Source: Ventricola sp051883735 (GTDB taxonomy: Bacteria; Bacillota; Clostridia; Christensenellales; Aristaeellaceae). Taken from it: 64,000 nucleotides of DNA. The stretch spans positions 1 to 64,000 of the forward strand of contig JBJEUH010000086.1 of the NCBI GenBank assembly GCA_051883735.1, written 5' to 3'. Positions 24,424-33,884 of the stretch are shown here, in pieces (position 1 is the stretch's first letter; each line of letters begins with the position of its first letter). The notes below the pieces were generated by a model. It searched no databases. It was not told the DNA's origin and worked only from the letters and a program-made list of their open reading frames with translations. Both the position numbers and the translations under genes were made by a program.

Positions 24424-27400
24424 TTAGGCATTTGCCTCGCTCGGAGTGGCTTCGCCGGGCTCATCGTCGGAACCGTCATCGGGCTCGTCGCCGGACTCAT
24501 CATCGGGCTCGTCGCCGGACTCGTCGTCGGGCTCGTCGCCGGACTCGTCATCGGGCTCGTCGCCGGACTCGTCGTCGGGCTCGTCGCCGGAGCTGTCGTC
24601 GGGCTCGTCGCCGGACTCGTCATCGGGCTCGTCGCCGGACTCGTCATCGGGCTCGTCGCCGGACTCGTCATCGGGCTCGTCGCCGGACTCATCATCGGGC
24701 TCGTCGCCGGACTCATCATCGGGCTCGTCGCCGGACTCGTCATCGGGCTCGTCGCCGGACTCGTCATCGAGCTCATCGCCGGACTCGTCGTCAGGCTCGT
24801 CGCTGGACTCGTCAGCGGGCTCGTCACCGGACTCGTCGCCGGACTCGTCATCGGGCTCGTCACCGGACTCATCGTCGGGCTCGTCGCCGGACTCGTCATC
24901 GGACTCGTCGCCGGAACCGTCAGCGGGCTCGTCGCCGGACTCGTCATCGGGCTCGTCGCCGGACTCGTCAGCAGGCTCGTTGCCGGACTCATCGCCGGAC
25001 TCGTCATCGGGCTCGTCGCCGGACTCATCATCGGGCTCGTCGCCGGACTCGTCGCTGGGGTTGGCCTCAGATTCCGCCTCGCCCGGCGTGGCTTCGATCG
25101 GCGCGGTCGGCTTGTCGGTCGATCCATCGGTCGATCCATTGGTCGAACCATCGGTCGATTCATCGGTCGGTGTGCTGGTCGGCGTATGGCTCGGAACGAA
25201 CATGAGCTCAAGCTCATCGGTCTGATCCGAAGTGGATTCAAGCTCCGGCAGCGGGTTGCTGCCCTTGTTCTCCTCGCTGCTGTAAATTCCTTCGGCGTAG
25301 TAGTCGTAGCTGTTCGTGGTGGAGTTGTAGCTGTAGGAATAGCTACCGCTGCTGTCCGAATGGTAGTAGCTGGTCGCCTGGCCGTCGGTGTAGGTCGTGG
25401 TATCCTGGATGATCTCGTCGTTGCTCAGCGTCTTGCTGATCGTCTGCTGGGCAATATTCCCGTTTTCATCCAGAGAGACCGTGACGTTTTCCGTGGAGCC
25501 ATCCTCGTGCTTTGTAAACTCATTATAGCCGCCTTCGTACTCAGTCTTCGAATGGCTGTATTCCGAGCTTTCGCCCTCGTAGTCGTAGGTCGTCGAGCTG
25601 GTGAGCTCGCCATTCTCATCGAAGTATTGGAGCAGCGTATTGCGGCCAAGCGCATCATAGGAGAAGGACCAGCCGGAACCATCCGCATTCGTCTGGGTGT
25701 CTACGGTGGTGCCGTCCTCGAGCTTTTTCCAATCTGTGGTGCGGCCATCCGCATAGACCGCGAAGGAGTGCCAGGGCTCCGCGCTGTCGTCCTTGTACTC
25801 GCTGGTCGATGTGCTGACAAGCTTGTAGCCCGCGTCGTAGGATTTGACTTCCGTTGGGCGTCCGAGCGCATCGGAGGTGGTCTCCCAGCCGGCGCCGTTC
25901 ATGTCGATCTGGGCGTACAAAGTCGAGCCGTCATCGAACGTTGTCGTCTCCTCATAGCCGCCTTCATCGTACACAATGAGCGTATGCCAGGGCTCCGTGC
26001 TGTCCCCCTTGTACTCGTAGGTCATCATGGTGAGCAGGGTGCCGTCTGCACCGTAGCCGTTGCTCTCCAGAATTCGATCAAGCGCGTCATAGGTGTGCTT
26101 CCAGCTGGAGCCGTCCGGGTTCTCGGTGATGTTGATGGACGAGCCGTCGTCGAGCTTTGTCCACTCGGTGCGGCTGCCGTCCTCAAACACAATGATGCTG
26201 TGCCAGTACTCCGGGCTGCTGCCCTTGTACTCGTCCGTTTCCCAGTAAATGAGCGTGCCATCCTGATTGAAGGTCTTGTACTCCGTCTGGCGGCCAAGCG
26301 CATCGCAGGTGCTCTCCCAACGGTAGCCGTCCGGATTTGTCTGGACGTTGACGTACGAGCCGTCATCGAACACTGTTCTCTCGATGCGGTAGCCGTCCGG
26401 GTATTGGGTGATGACGTGCCAGGCCTCCCAGCTGTCCCCCTTGTACTCCATGATCTCGGAGTAGCAGATGCTGCCGCTTCCGTCATAGGTGATGTGGCTC
26501 AGCACGCGGCCCAGCTCGTCGTATTCGGTTACGCTCCTGTCCGTGAGCGCGCCGCTCTCGTCATAGGTGATGCGCTGCGTCTGGCGGCCATTGAGGTCGT
26601 AATACACTTCGGTCTTGATGCCGCCGCAGACCGTGCACCGATACGCCTGCATGAAGGTCGTGCCGTGATACCCGTAGGTGATCGTCTGAAAGAGCCCGTC
26701 TGCGTGATACTGGTTCTCGGTGAGGACGCGGCCCTGCCCGTCATAGTCATAGACGATGCGCTCGGCCAGGCTGCCGTCCGCGTCGTAGCGGACGCGCTCC
26801 TGCACCCTGCCCTGGCTGTTGTAGCTGATCAGCGTGCGGCCATCCCCGCTGCTCGTGGTTTCCTTGCTGACGGGCACGCCGTCGGCAGAATAGAGGATGA
26901 CCGTTGTGCTGGCAAGCGCACCGTTTTCATAGGTCTTGGTGACAAACTGCGTATCCGTGCGGCTCCACTCGGATGTCTGGCTCCAGCTGCCGCTGGTCAT
27001 GATCTGCCTGCCGGTCATGCCGTCCTCGGCAAGCTCATAGACGACCGTCGTCTTGTTGTTCTGGGCAGTCTCATCGGCGGAGATTTTTTCCTGCGTGCAG
27101 GATTTGAGCAGGCCGTTTTCGTAATACGTGTATACGCGCACATAGGACCCGCCCTTGTACGAATTCTCTTCGCGCAGGAGGAGGCCGTTCGCGTCCCGCA
27201 CGCTGACGAGGCGCTGACTGCCGTTCAGGCTCGTGTACGTTTCGGTTTCGGTGCCGTCATCCGCGTATTCATAGACGCTCATGCCCGACGGCGTGTCCTC
27301 GTTATCATCGTAGCACAGCTGCTTGAGCACATAGCCGCGCTCATCGAAGGTGCTGCGGATGATTTGGAACCAGGAATCGCCCTCCGCCGTCTCCGCGAAG

Positions 27401-28734
27401 TAGCGGGTTTCAATGGTTTTGCCGGTCTCGCTCTCGTCGATGGTGATATAGGAGCAGTCATACCAGTCGCTGATCTCTCCTTCTACCCACCTCACGTAGG
27501 ACTCCTTGACCAGAAGACCGTTTTCGTAGGTATAGTCGACCGTATAGAGCTCTTTCTGGTCATTATAGGAATAATCCCGGACTTCCTTGATGAGATTGCC
27601 GCTTGCGTCGTAGGTGTAATCGACGACCTCCGTCTCGTGCTCCGTGGGCCAGCGCGATACGAGGCGCGCCATATTGCCCTGCTCGTCATAGGTATAGTCG
27701 ACGATCTGGAGGTAGTTGCCCGTGGATTCGAGGTCGAGGATTTTCTCGTGCGTCAACACGACGCGGCCGTTCACCAGCTCCCAGGTCTGAACGCGGCGGG
27801 TCGTGTATTCAAAGAGGGTAAAGGTACCCGCCTCGTGCTGCTCCTCCGGCTCCTGTGCCGGCTTGGGCGTGGACGAAGGCGCCGCTGCGGAACCGGAAGA
27901 CTGCGTGCTTCCGGAGGCGCTGCCGGCTGTCCCGGACGCGGGCAGCTCGCTTTCCCCATACGAGACCGTCTGAATGACGGCGGCCTCAGGCAGCTCCACA
28001 TCGGAGAGCGCGATGGACACAACGGCCTCCGGGGCCACAATGGCGCTGAGGCTTCCGCAGCCGCTGAACACATCCGCGGCAATGGAGACGACGGTGTCCG
28101 GCAGCACGACGGTTTCCAGACTGGTGCAGCCGTCAAAGGCCGCAGCGCCGATGGTCTCCACGGCGGTGGCGCTCAGGTCCACTTCCTTCAGGCTTTCGCA
28201 GCCGCTGAACGCGCCGGCGTTGATGGTCGCCAGCGTGGCGGGGAAGGAGAGGGTCTCCAGCTGGCTGCAGCCGTCAAAGGCGCTCTCGCCGATGATCGCC
28301 ACGGCGGTGGCGCTCAGGTCCACTTCCTTCAGGCTCTCGCAGCCGCTGAACGCGCCGGCATCAATCGCCGTCAGCGTGCCGGGCAGCTCCACCGCTTCAA
28401 GCGCGGCACAGCCTTTGAAGGCATCGCTCGAAACACGGGTCACGCCCGTGCTGATCACGATTTTCCGGATGCTCGCCTGCCATGGCGCCCACGGGGCCTG
28501 GCCGGCGAAATCCCACATGCTTCCCGTACCGGAAATGATGAGCGTACCGGTGGCGGCGTCGAATTCATAATAGAGGCCCTCTCCGCATTGCCCGCTCAGC
28601 GCGGTGGATTCGACCGTCTGCCCGCCGTTCGCGGCGGCAACGGTCAGCTCCTCTGCCAGACCGGGCAGGGCGGCGAAAGCCAGCGCAGCGGCGGCCAGGA
28701 CTGCGGCCGCCGTCCGTTTTGCGATGGATCTCAT
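24424..28734 (-). CDS. Giant secreted protein: leucine-rich repeats, YD-like repeats and an acidic repeat tail
   Basis: A 1436-residue exported protein of unknown function. A signal peptide occupies about residues 1-27. Residues about 30-215 are BspA-type leucine-rich repeats of some 23 residues (AFSGCESLKEVDLSA, AFDGCTSLETVVLPD). A Ser/Pro-rich linker follows. Residues about 290-1130 hold YD-like repeats (VDYTYDEQGNMARL, YDALGRNTLLQYFDENGEL) in regular modules with EYKGDS.EPWH. A Thr/Ser linker leads to about 200 residues of 24 tandem DESGDEPD-type units. No transmembrane helix, LPXTG or SLH domain is visible. ATG at 28734 follows AAGGAG. A surface adhesin or glycan/cation-binding scaffold is the simplest guess. 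Confidence 0.85.
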   Translation of the reverse strand: MRSIAKRTAAAVLAAAALAFAALPGLAEELTVAAANGGQTVESTALSGQCGEGLYYEFDAATGTLIISGTGSMWDFAGQAPWAPWQASIRKIVISTGVTRVSSDAFKGCAALEAVELPGTLTAIDAGAFSGCESLKEVDLSATAVAIIGESAFDGCSQLETLSFPATLATINAGAFSGCESLKEVDLSATAVETIGAAAFDGCTSLETVVLPDTVVSIAADVFSGCGSLSAIVAPEAVVSIALSDVELPEAAVIQTVSYGESELPASGTAGSASGSTQSSGSAAAPSSTPKPAQEPEEQHEAGTFTLFEYTTRRVQTWELVNGRVVLTHEKILDLESTGNYLQIVDYTYDEQGNMARLVSRWPTEHETEVVDYTYDASGNLIKEVRDYSYNDQKELYTVDYTYENGLLVKESYVRWVEGEISDWYDCSYITIDESETGKTIETRYFAETAEGDSWFQIIRSTFDERGYVLKQLCYDDNEDTPSGMSVYEYADDGTETETYTSLNGSQRLVSVRDANGLLLREENSYKGGSYVRVYTYYENGLLKSCTQEKISADETAQNNKTTVVYELAEDGMTGRQIMTSGSWSQTSEWSRTDTQFVTKTYENGALASTTVILYSADGVPVSKETTSSGDGRTLISYNSQGRVQERVRYDADGSLAERIVYDYDGQGRVLTENQYHADGLFQTITYGYHGTTFMQAYRCTVCGGIKTEVYYDLNGRQTQRITYDESGALTDRSVTEYDELGRVLSHITYDGSGSICYSEIMEYKGDSWEAWHVITQYPDGYRIERTVFDDGSYVNVQTNPDGYRWESTCDALGRQTEYKTFNQDGTLIYWETDEYKGSSPEYWHSIIVFEDGSRTEWTKLDDGSSINITENPDGSSWKHTYDALDRILESNGYGADGTLLTMMTYEYKGDSTEPWHTLIVYDEGGYEETTTFDDGSTLYAQIDMNGAGWETTSDALGRPTEVKSYDAGYKLVSTSTSEYKDDSAEPWHSFAVYADGRTTDWKKLEDGTTVDTQTNADGSGWSFSYDALGRNTLLQYFDENGELTSSTTYDYEGESSEYSHSKTEYEGGYNEFTKHEDGSTENVTVSLDENGNIAQQTISKTLSNDEIIQDTTTYTDGQATSYYHSDSSGSYSYSYNSTTNSYDYYAEGIYSSEENKGSNPLPELESTSDQTDELELMFVPSHTPTSTPTDESTDGSTNGSTDGSTDKPTAPIEATPGEAESEANPSDESGDEPDDESGDEPDDESGDESGNEPADESGDEPDDESGDEPADGSGDESDDESGDEPDDESGDEPDDESGDESGDEPADESSDEPDDESGDELDDESGDEPDDESGDEPDDESGDEPDDESGDEPDDESGDEPDDESGDEPDDESGDEPDDSSGDEPDDESGDEPDDESGDEPDDESGDEPDDESGDEPDDGSDDEPGEATPSEANA
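24454..25053 (-). repeat. 24-bp tandem repeat encoding the acidic tail
   Basis: About 24 near-identical units of eight codons (two are extended to 12 codons), reading DESGDEPD with few substitutions (ELD, EPA, GSG, SSD). The long run of near-identical units suggests recent expansion by slippage or recombination, and the array should be length-variable. Confidence 0.85.
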
Positions 28735-28805
28735 AGCGATCACTCCTTTGCTTTTGTAAACCTTAAACGGCTTCAAAAATTCTGATCAGGCAATCAATGA
28801 CTATC

Positions 28806-28834
28806 ATTATAAAATGGAAGGATTATCCTGTCAA
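28806..28834 (-). promoter_or_regulatory. Consensus promoter of the giant repeat protein
   Basis: Minus-strand TTGACA (28834-28829), a 17-bp spacer and TATAAT (28811-28806), about 72 bp upstream of the start. Both hexamers are perfect, implying strong constitutive potential. Confidence 0.85.
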
Positions 28835-28931
28835 TACAGAGGCGGCAAATGGTTTAATAAAAATAAACAAAGTGTTTGAGCCGGAATCGGGGCCATTTTC
28901 GCAGAGCCGTGCGGCTGCTCCCGGGCGGCTT

Positions 28932-29663
28932 TCAGGGCGTTTCCCTGTTCTTTTCCCTGTTCTTGTAGTCGCGCGGCGAAATGCCGTAGAACCGCCGGAA
29001 GGCCTTGCTGAAATAATTGGCGTTGCTGTAGCCGAGGCAGTCCGCGATGGTCTGCAGGGAGAGCTTGGGATTGCGCAGCAGCCGGAGAGCCTGCTCCATG
29101 CGCACCTGCTGAATGTATTCGTACACCGCGCAGCCATACTGCGCCCGGAAGATCCTGCTGACATATTCCCGGCTGAAATAGAACATGTCCGCGATCCTGT
29201 CCAGGCTGATGTCCTCGCCGTAATGCGCGTCGATATAGGCCCGGATTTCCGCGGCGATGTCTGCGGGCAGGCGGGATTCCGTGGGGCGCTGGGGCATGAG
29301 GGAGACCGCTTTTTTGAGCGCCGCATGCAGCTCGTCCACGTCGATGGGCTTGAGCAGATAGTCAAGAACGTTGTAGCGGATGGCCGCGCGCGCAAAGTCG
29401 AAGGAGTCATAGCCGCTCACGACGATGAACTGCGTATCGGGAAAGCGCTCGGTGGCCTTGGACAGGAAGGTCACGCCGTCCATCAGCGGCATGTTCATAT
29501 CGACAAAGGCGATCCCGGGACGCAGGCTCTCCATCAGATGAAGCGCTTCGACGCCGTTGCAGGCGGATTGCGGCTCGCGAAGCCCCAGAGAGGCCCAGTC
29601 CACCAGGGAGCGGATGGCCTGATGAACGGACTGCTCGTCGTCAATGATCAAGGTGTTGTGCAT
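28932..29663 (-). CDS. Response regulator, YesN type (REC plus AraC HTH), locus A
   Basis: A 243-residue two-component regulator. The receiver domain (1-120) has the acidic pocket IIDDEQ, phosphoacceptor Asp in IAFVDMNMP and Lys in LLKPID. The AraC-type domain (about 140-235) has two helix-turn-helix units ending GYSNANYFSKAFRRFYGISPRDYKN. The linker is short, unlike the roughly 540-residue form in locus B. Its start overlaps the kinase stop by 23 bp. It probably activates the divergent binding-protein promoter at 31506-31557. Confidence 0.93.
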   Translation of the reverse strand: MHNTLIIDDEQSVHQAIRSLVDWASLGLREPQSACNGVEALHLMESLRPGIAFVDMNMPLMDGVTFLSKATERFPDTQFIVVSGYDSFDFARAAIRYNVLDYLLKPIDVDELHAALKKAVSLMPQRPTESRLPADIAAEIRAYIDAHYGEDISLDRIADMFYFSREYVSRIFRAQYGCAVYEYIQQVRMEQALRLLRNPKLSLQTIADCLGYSNANYFSKAFRRFYGISPRDYKNREKNRETP

Positions 29664-31401
29664 GCTCCAGAACCTCCATGGGAATCAGAATGCGGATGCT
29701 CGTCTGGCGGGAGGGAGAGGAAACGCTGTCGATTTCGACAAATGCCTGCCCGTCGTACAGGAGGCGAAGGCGGGAGGCCAGGTTGCTCAGGCCGATTTTC
29801 TGCATGAAGACCACGTTCTCATCCTGGAAGATCCGGCGCAGATCCGCCAGCTGGTCCGGCGGAATGCCCGCGCCGTCATCCTGCACGCAGATGACGCTGA
29901 CGCCGTTTTGAATGAGGCATTCGATGGAGAGGTGAATCTTGTCCACCTCGCCCTTCATCCCGTGCACGATCGAGTTTTCCACCAGCGACAGCAGCGACAG
30001 CTTGGGGAAGGACTTGTGAAGGAGCGCCTCGTCGGCGCGCAGATCGTATTCCAGCCTGTCGCCGAAGCGCGCCTTCTGGATCGTCAGATACCGGCGCACA
30101 TGGTCAAGCTCGCTGGAGAGATCGGCAAAGTTCCCGCCCTTGATGGTGTAGCGCAGCATCGAGGAGAGCGTGGTGATCAGGCGGTAGACCTTGTTGTCGC
30201 CGGCGAGAATCGCCTCGGTGGAGATGGCCTGCAGCGTATTGAAGAGGAAATGCGGGTTGGTCTGCGCCTGCAGCGCGGCAAGCTGGGCGGTCCGCTCGTT
30301 GAGCGAGGAGACATAGGTCTGATCGATGAGCGCGGAGATGTTGGCGATCATGCGGTTCGCCTCCTCGGACAGGCCCGTCATCTCCAGGCTGCCCTGCAGA
30401 TCGGCGCGGCTCTGGAAGTTGCCGGAGCCCACCTCCTGCATGCGCTCGGCCAGGGCCGACAGCGGCTGCGTCAGCATGTGGATCAGCCCGAAGATGACCA
30501 GCGAGACCAGGAGGACGGCGCAAAGGCCCATGACGGAGGTGGCGATGAGCAGCTGATGCAGCGACGCGTTGATGACGGACATGGGCTTGAGGATGGCGAT
30601 CGTCAGGCCGTATGCGCGCTGCGCGGCGGGCGCCAGCAGATAGCGGACGCCGCCCAGGGAGATCAGGTTTTTCCCTTCGGCGATGGCGGCGATGACGGCC
30701 TGCTCGCAGCCGTTTCGGGTGTAGGCGGCCCCGCCTTCGTCAAAGAGGCACACCAGCTCCTCGTGGGCGCGGTGGCGCTTGATCATGGCGTCGAGAAACG
30801 AATTGTCCACCAGAAAGCGGACGACGGCGAGCTGCGTGCTGTGCGGGGAGTTGATGATCATTCTGGAGACCTGCAGAAAGCCGGATTCGCTGGGCTGGAT
30901 GGAGAGATAGGCGGGCGGCGCGGAAAACACATCGCAGTCCTCAAACGCCTCCGGCGCGCGGCTGGCGATGCTCAGGATCTTCCGGCGGGGGTTGTCCATG
31001 CGCAGGCTCAGGCCGTGCCTGAGCAGATGCAGCTCCATCCACTGCAGATCGTTCCGGCTGTAAAACTGGGTCCGGAACGAGTTCTCGATCGTGCTCTGGT
31101 GCTCGTAGGTCACCGCGACGTTCTGCGTGAGGATGGACATGAAGGCGGAATCGTTTCTCAGCTGCAGGGAGAAGGTGGCCAGCTCGTCGATGTAGGCGCT
31201 CAGCTGCTGGGTTTCCAGCTCGAGCGTGTGCTCGATGGCGGTGGTCTCGTGGCGCACGTTGGCGCGGTACTGCGACACATAGTTGTAGACGAGCAGCACG
31301 GAAAACAGCACGATGATGACCGCGCTGATGGCCAGGCTCAGCTGCGTGCGGATGGACGTCCTGTTTCGCCATGCGCGAAACCCTGCATTCAGTTTCATCA
31401 T
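29641..31401 (-). CDS. Sensor histidine kinase, YesM type, locus A
   Basis: A 586-residue membrane kinase. Two transmembrane helices (about residues 20-42 and 290-315) flank an extracellular sensor region. A HAMP-like segment follows, then the His_kinase domain with NPHFLFNTLQ (phosphoacceptor His) and the ATPase N-box LVENSIVHG and DDGAGIPPDQ. ATG at 31401 (MMKLN) is chosen; the open frame extends 33 codons upstream through the promoter. It is the upstream partner of the overlapping response regulator and is divergent from the ABC importer it should control. Confidence 0.92.
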   Translation of the reverse strand: MMKLNAGFRAWRNRTSIRTQLSLAISAVIIVLFSVLLVYNYVSQYRANVRHETTAIEHTLELETQQLSAYIDELATFSLQLRNDSAFMSILTQNVAVTYEHQSTIENSFRTQFYSRNDLQWMELHLLRHGLSLRMDNPRRKILSIASRAPEAFEDCDVFSAPPAYLSIQPSESGFLQVSRMIINSPHSTQLAVVRFLVDNSFLDAMIKRHRAHEELVCLFDEGGAAYTRNGCEQAVIAAIAEGKNLISLGGVRYLLAPAAQRAYGLTIAILKPMSVINASLHQLLIATSVMGLCAVLLVSLVIFGLIHMLTQPLSALAERMQEVGSGNFQSRADLQGSLEMTGLSEEANRMIANISALIDQTYVSSLNERTAQLAALQAQTNPHFLFNTLQAISTEAILAGDNKVYRLITTLSSMLRYTIKGGNFADLSSELDHVRRYLTIQKARFGDRLEYDLRADEALLHKSFPKLSLLSLVENSIVHGMKGEVDKIHLSIECLIQNGVSVICVQDDGAGIPPDQLADLRRIFQDENVVFMQKIGLSNLASRLRLLYDGQAFVEIDSVSSPSRQTSIRILIPMEVLEHAQHLDH

Positions 31402-31505
31402 TCTGTTCTCATCGCTTCCTCGTTCAAAGTGGCGTACGGCGGGCGCCTGACTGGATATATTATAGCACATGATTTGAGCAAAAAGCTGATGTGTGCCCAA
31501 AATAT

Positions 31506-31557
31506 CCTGTAATGGTCATAAAATTACCTGTAAAAAACTCAAAATATCTTATATACT
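31506..31557 (+). promoter_or_regulatory. Locus A importer promoter with direct repeats
   Basis: CCTGTAA occurs at 31506-31512 and 31527-31533, exactly 21 bp apart. The second copy overlaps a poor -35 (TGTAAA) that precedes TATACT (31552-31557) by 17 bp. This is the layout expected for activation by an AraC-type regulator, most likely the adjacent YesN protein. Confidence 0.55.
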
Positions 31558-31616
31558 TTTAACAGGTGGGCACGGAAAGCCCGAACACATGAACCGGAAA
31601 AGGAGGAAACCTGACC

Positions 31617-32858
31617 ATGAAGAAACTGTTTACCCTGCTGCTGGCCGCCGCTGTGCTGCTGACGCTGGCCGCTGCGCCCGTGATGGCGGATGGCGTGGAG
31701 ATCAACATGTTCATTGCCAGCCCCGAGTATGCGGATGCGGTCAACGAGCTGATCGCTGCGTACAAGGAGGTCGCGCCCGACGTGACCATCAACTACGAGA
31801 CCACGCAGAACGACTATCCGACGCTGCTCAAGACCCGCATCAACGCGGGCATGACTCCGGATATCTTCTCCACCACCTCCGGCAAGGAGATCGGCGACTA
31901 CATCGAGTATTCCTACAACTTCGCTGCCGAGCCCGCCGCCGCGGCGATGGACCCGGCCGTCACGAACATGATGAAGTACGGCGACGGCGAGGTTCACGGC
32001 TTCGCGCTCAAGGGCAACTACTTCGGCATGATCTACAACAAGGCCATTTTCGAGGAGGGCGGCATCGAGTTCCCGAAGACGCTCGACGAGTTTGAGAAGG
32101 CCTGCGAGACCCTCGCGGCTGCCGGCTATCAGCCTCTGACCACCGGCTTTGCGGAGTGGTGGGTGTTCAAGCATGTCGCGCAGCACTTCATGAGCGCGGC
32201 CTGCGACGACCCGGCTGCCATGATCGCCGCTTTCCAGGCCGGCGAGGCGCACATCAAGGATTATCCGGTGCTCTATGACAACTTCTTCCGCTTCATCGAC
32301 CTGGCTGTCAAGTACGGCGACAGCAAGCCGCTGGAGACCGACCTCGCCGGCGAGGACTCCGCGATGGGCATCGGCAAGGCGGCCATGATGGTCGGCCAGG
32401 GCGCCTGGGTTGAGGCTGACCTGCTGGCGATCGACGACGCCCTGCAGATTGGCTTTGCCGGCTATCCGGTGACGGACGATCCGGCTCAGTGCCAGGTCAT
32501 CGGCGGCTCCGATCAGGCGCTGCGCATCAACAAGGATTCCAAGAACCTGCAGGCTGTTCTCGATTTCGTGAACTGGTGGTACACCAGCGAGTACGGCCAG
32601 AGCTGGTTCTGCGACGTGGCTGGCGTCATCCCGCCGGTTTCCGGTGCGAAGGTCGCCGACATGCAGATCATCAAGCAGGGTGCTGAGCACGTGGCTGCCG
32701 AGGGCTCCGGCGCGCTGGCCATCTGCTACTCCTCCGACAGCTTCAACCAGGCGATGGGCGAGGCGATCCAGGCGTACATCGGCGGCAGCCTGACCAAGGA
32801 CGAGTGCTGCGCGCAGATCGAGGCGAAGTGGGTCGAGCTCGACGGCTCCGGCGTGTAA
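31617..32858 (+). CDS. ABC sugar importer, solute-binding protein, locus A
   Basis: A 413-residue family-1 (MalE-like) oligosaccharide-binding protein. A Sec signal peptide (about 1-24, ending VMA-DG) is present but there is no lipobox cysteine, so it would be released or held in another way. Typical motifs are PDIFSTTSG, ALKGNYFGMIYNKAIFEEGGI-FPKTLDEF and GKAAMMVGQGAWV. A strong AAAGGAGG precedes ATG at 31617. It heads an operon with two permeases, an alpha-xylosidase and a beta-L-arabinofuranosidase, so the ligand is probably a xylose/arabinose-bearing oligosaccharide. Confidence 0.92.
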   Translation: MKKLFTLLLAAAVLLTLAAAPVMADGVEINMFIASPEYADAVNELIAAYKEVAPDVTINYETTQNDYPTLLKTRINAGMTPDIFSTTSGKEIGDYIEYSYNFAAEPAAAAMDPAVTNMMKYGDGEVHGFALKGNYFGMIYNKAIFEEGGIEFPKTLDEFEKACETLAAAGYQPLTTGFAEWWVFKHVAQHFMSAACDDPAAMIAAFQAGEAHIKDYPVLYDNFFRFIDLAVKYGDSKPLETDLAGEDSAMGIGKAAMMVGQGAWVEADLLAIDDALQIGFAGYPVTDDPAQCQVIGGSDQALRINKDSKNLQAVLDFVNWWYTSEYGQSWFCDVAGVIPPVSGAKVADMQIIKQGAEHVAAEGSGALAICYSSDSFNQAMGEAIQAYIGGSLTKDECCAQIEAKWVELDGSGV

Positions 32859-32904
32859 TCGCACGGCCTGAACAAGCCACTCATCACTGAGCAGGGCGCT
32901 GTGC

Positions 32905-32934
32905 AGCCGCGCCGTATTTCGATACGGCGCGGCT
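32905..32934 (+). other. UUCG-capped hairpin after the locus A binding protein
   Basis: A 13-bp perfect stem (AGCCGCGCCGTAT with its complement) closed by TTCG and followed by CTTTC only. Placed between the binding-protein and permease genes, it may act as a partial terminator or processing site. Confidence 0.8.
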
Positions 32935-32984
32935 CTTTCATATCGCCTGCTCCGCCCGACAGAACATAGAAAGGAGGGAGCGCT

Positions 32985-33884
32985 GTGAAAGGCAAAACCA
33001 TGAACCGGACAGAGCGCAAGGCGCTGGCGGATACGCTGATCTTTACGCTGCCGGCGGTGGTCATGGTGATCCTCGCGATGTACATTCCGTTTGTCATGAG
33101 CGGATACTATTCCCTGACGGAGTGGAACGGCATCTCGCGCAATCCCGTCTTTATCGGCCTTGCGAATTTCAAGACCATCTTTTCCTCCGGCTCTCCGGAA
33201 TTCATTCATGCGCTGATCTTTACCTTCAAGTACGCCGTGCTGTTCATCCTCTTCAGCAATGTGCTGGCGCTCGCGCTGGCCGTTGCGCTGACGCAGAGAT
33301 TCCGCCTGGCGAATTTCCTGCGCGGCGTGTTTTTCGTGCCCTACATCATGTCCATGACGATCGTGGGCTTTATCTGGAAGTTCATCTTCACGCAGGGCTT
33401 TGAAAAGCTCTACGAAATCACAGGATGGGGATTCTGGAATTACAGCTGGCTCGGCGATGGCAATCTCGCGTTCTATTCGCTGGTGCTGGTGGGCGTGTGG
33501 CAGTCGCTGGGCTTTTACATCGTGCTGTACATCGCCGGCCTGCAGGCCATTCCCTCGGACATCCTGGAGGCGGCGAGCATTGACGGCGCCAGCTCCGGCC
33601 GGCGCTTCTTCACCGTGGTCCTGCCGATGCTCGGCCCGTCCATCACCACCTGCATCTTCATGTCGCTGACCAACTCGCTCAAGGTCTTCGACATCATCCT
33701 CGCCCTGACCAAGGGCGGGCCCGGCGGCGCGACCTATTCCGCGACGCTGGACATCTACCGCGAGGCGTTCCAGAACAACAACTACGGCCTGGGCTCGGCC
33801 AAGGCGATCGTGTTCTTCGTGATCGTGCTGGTGCTCACGCAGGTTGTCCTCAGGTTCTTTGAGAGCAGGGAGGTGGAGCAGTGA
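32985..33884 (+). CDS. ABC sugar importer permease 1, locus A
   Basis: A 299-residue MalF/UgpA-type permease with six transmembrane helices. The EAA loop reads AASIDGASSGRRFFTVVLPML, the docking site for a cytoplasmic ATPase. GTG at 32985 is the start, with AAGGAGGG six bases upstream. Its stop overlaps the next permease start. No ATPase gene is nearby; a shared MsmX-type ATPase elsewhere is expected. Confidence 0.93.
   Translation: MKGKTMNRTERKALADTLIFTLPAVVMVILAMYIPFVMSGYYSLTEWNGISRNPVFIGLANFKTIFSSGSPEFIHALIFTFKYAVLFILFSNVLALALAVALTQRFRLANFLRGVFFVPYIMSMTIVGFIWKFIFTQGFEKLYEITGWGFWNYSWLGDGNLAFYSLVLVGVWQSLGFYIVLYIAGLQAIPSDILEAASIDGASSGRRFFTVVLPMLGPSITTCIFMSLTNSLKVFDIILALTKGGPGGATYSATLDIYREAFQNNNYGLGSAKAIVFFVIVLVLTQVVLRFFESREVEQ

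Noticed and set aside
24454..25053. Regular short repeats that could suggest a CRISPR array
   Set aside because: Units are contiguous 24-bp coding repeats without unique spacers and lie in frame inside a gene.
24424..28734. Rhs-type polymorphic toxin
   Set aside because: YD-like repeats are present, but there is no Rhs core motif, no C-terminal toxin, no immunity gene and the C-terminus is a low-complexity acidic tail.
24418..28785. A 1455-codon open frame antisense to the giant repeat protein, rich in GLVAGLVIG
   Set aside because: It mirrors the sense gene codon for codon; the repetitive hydrophobic reading is the complement of Asp/Glu/Ser/Gly codons. The sense frame has signal peptide, domains, ribosome-binding site, promoter and terminator; the antisense frame has none.
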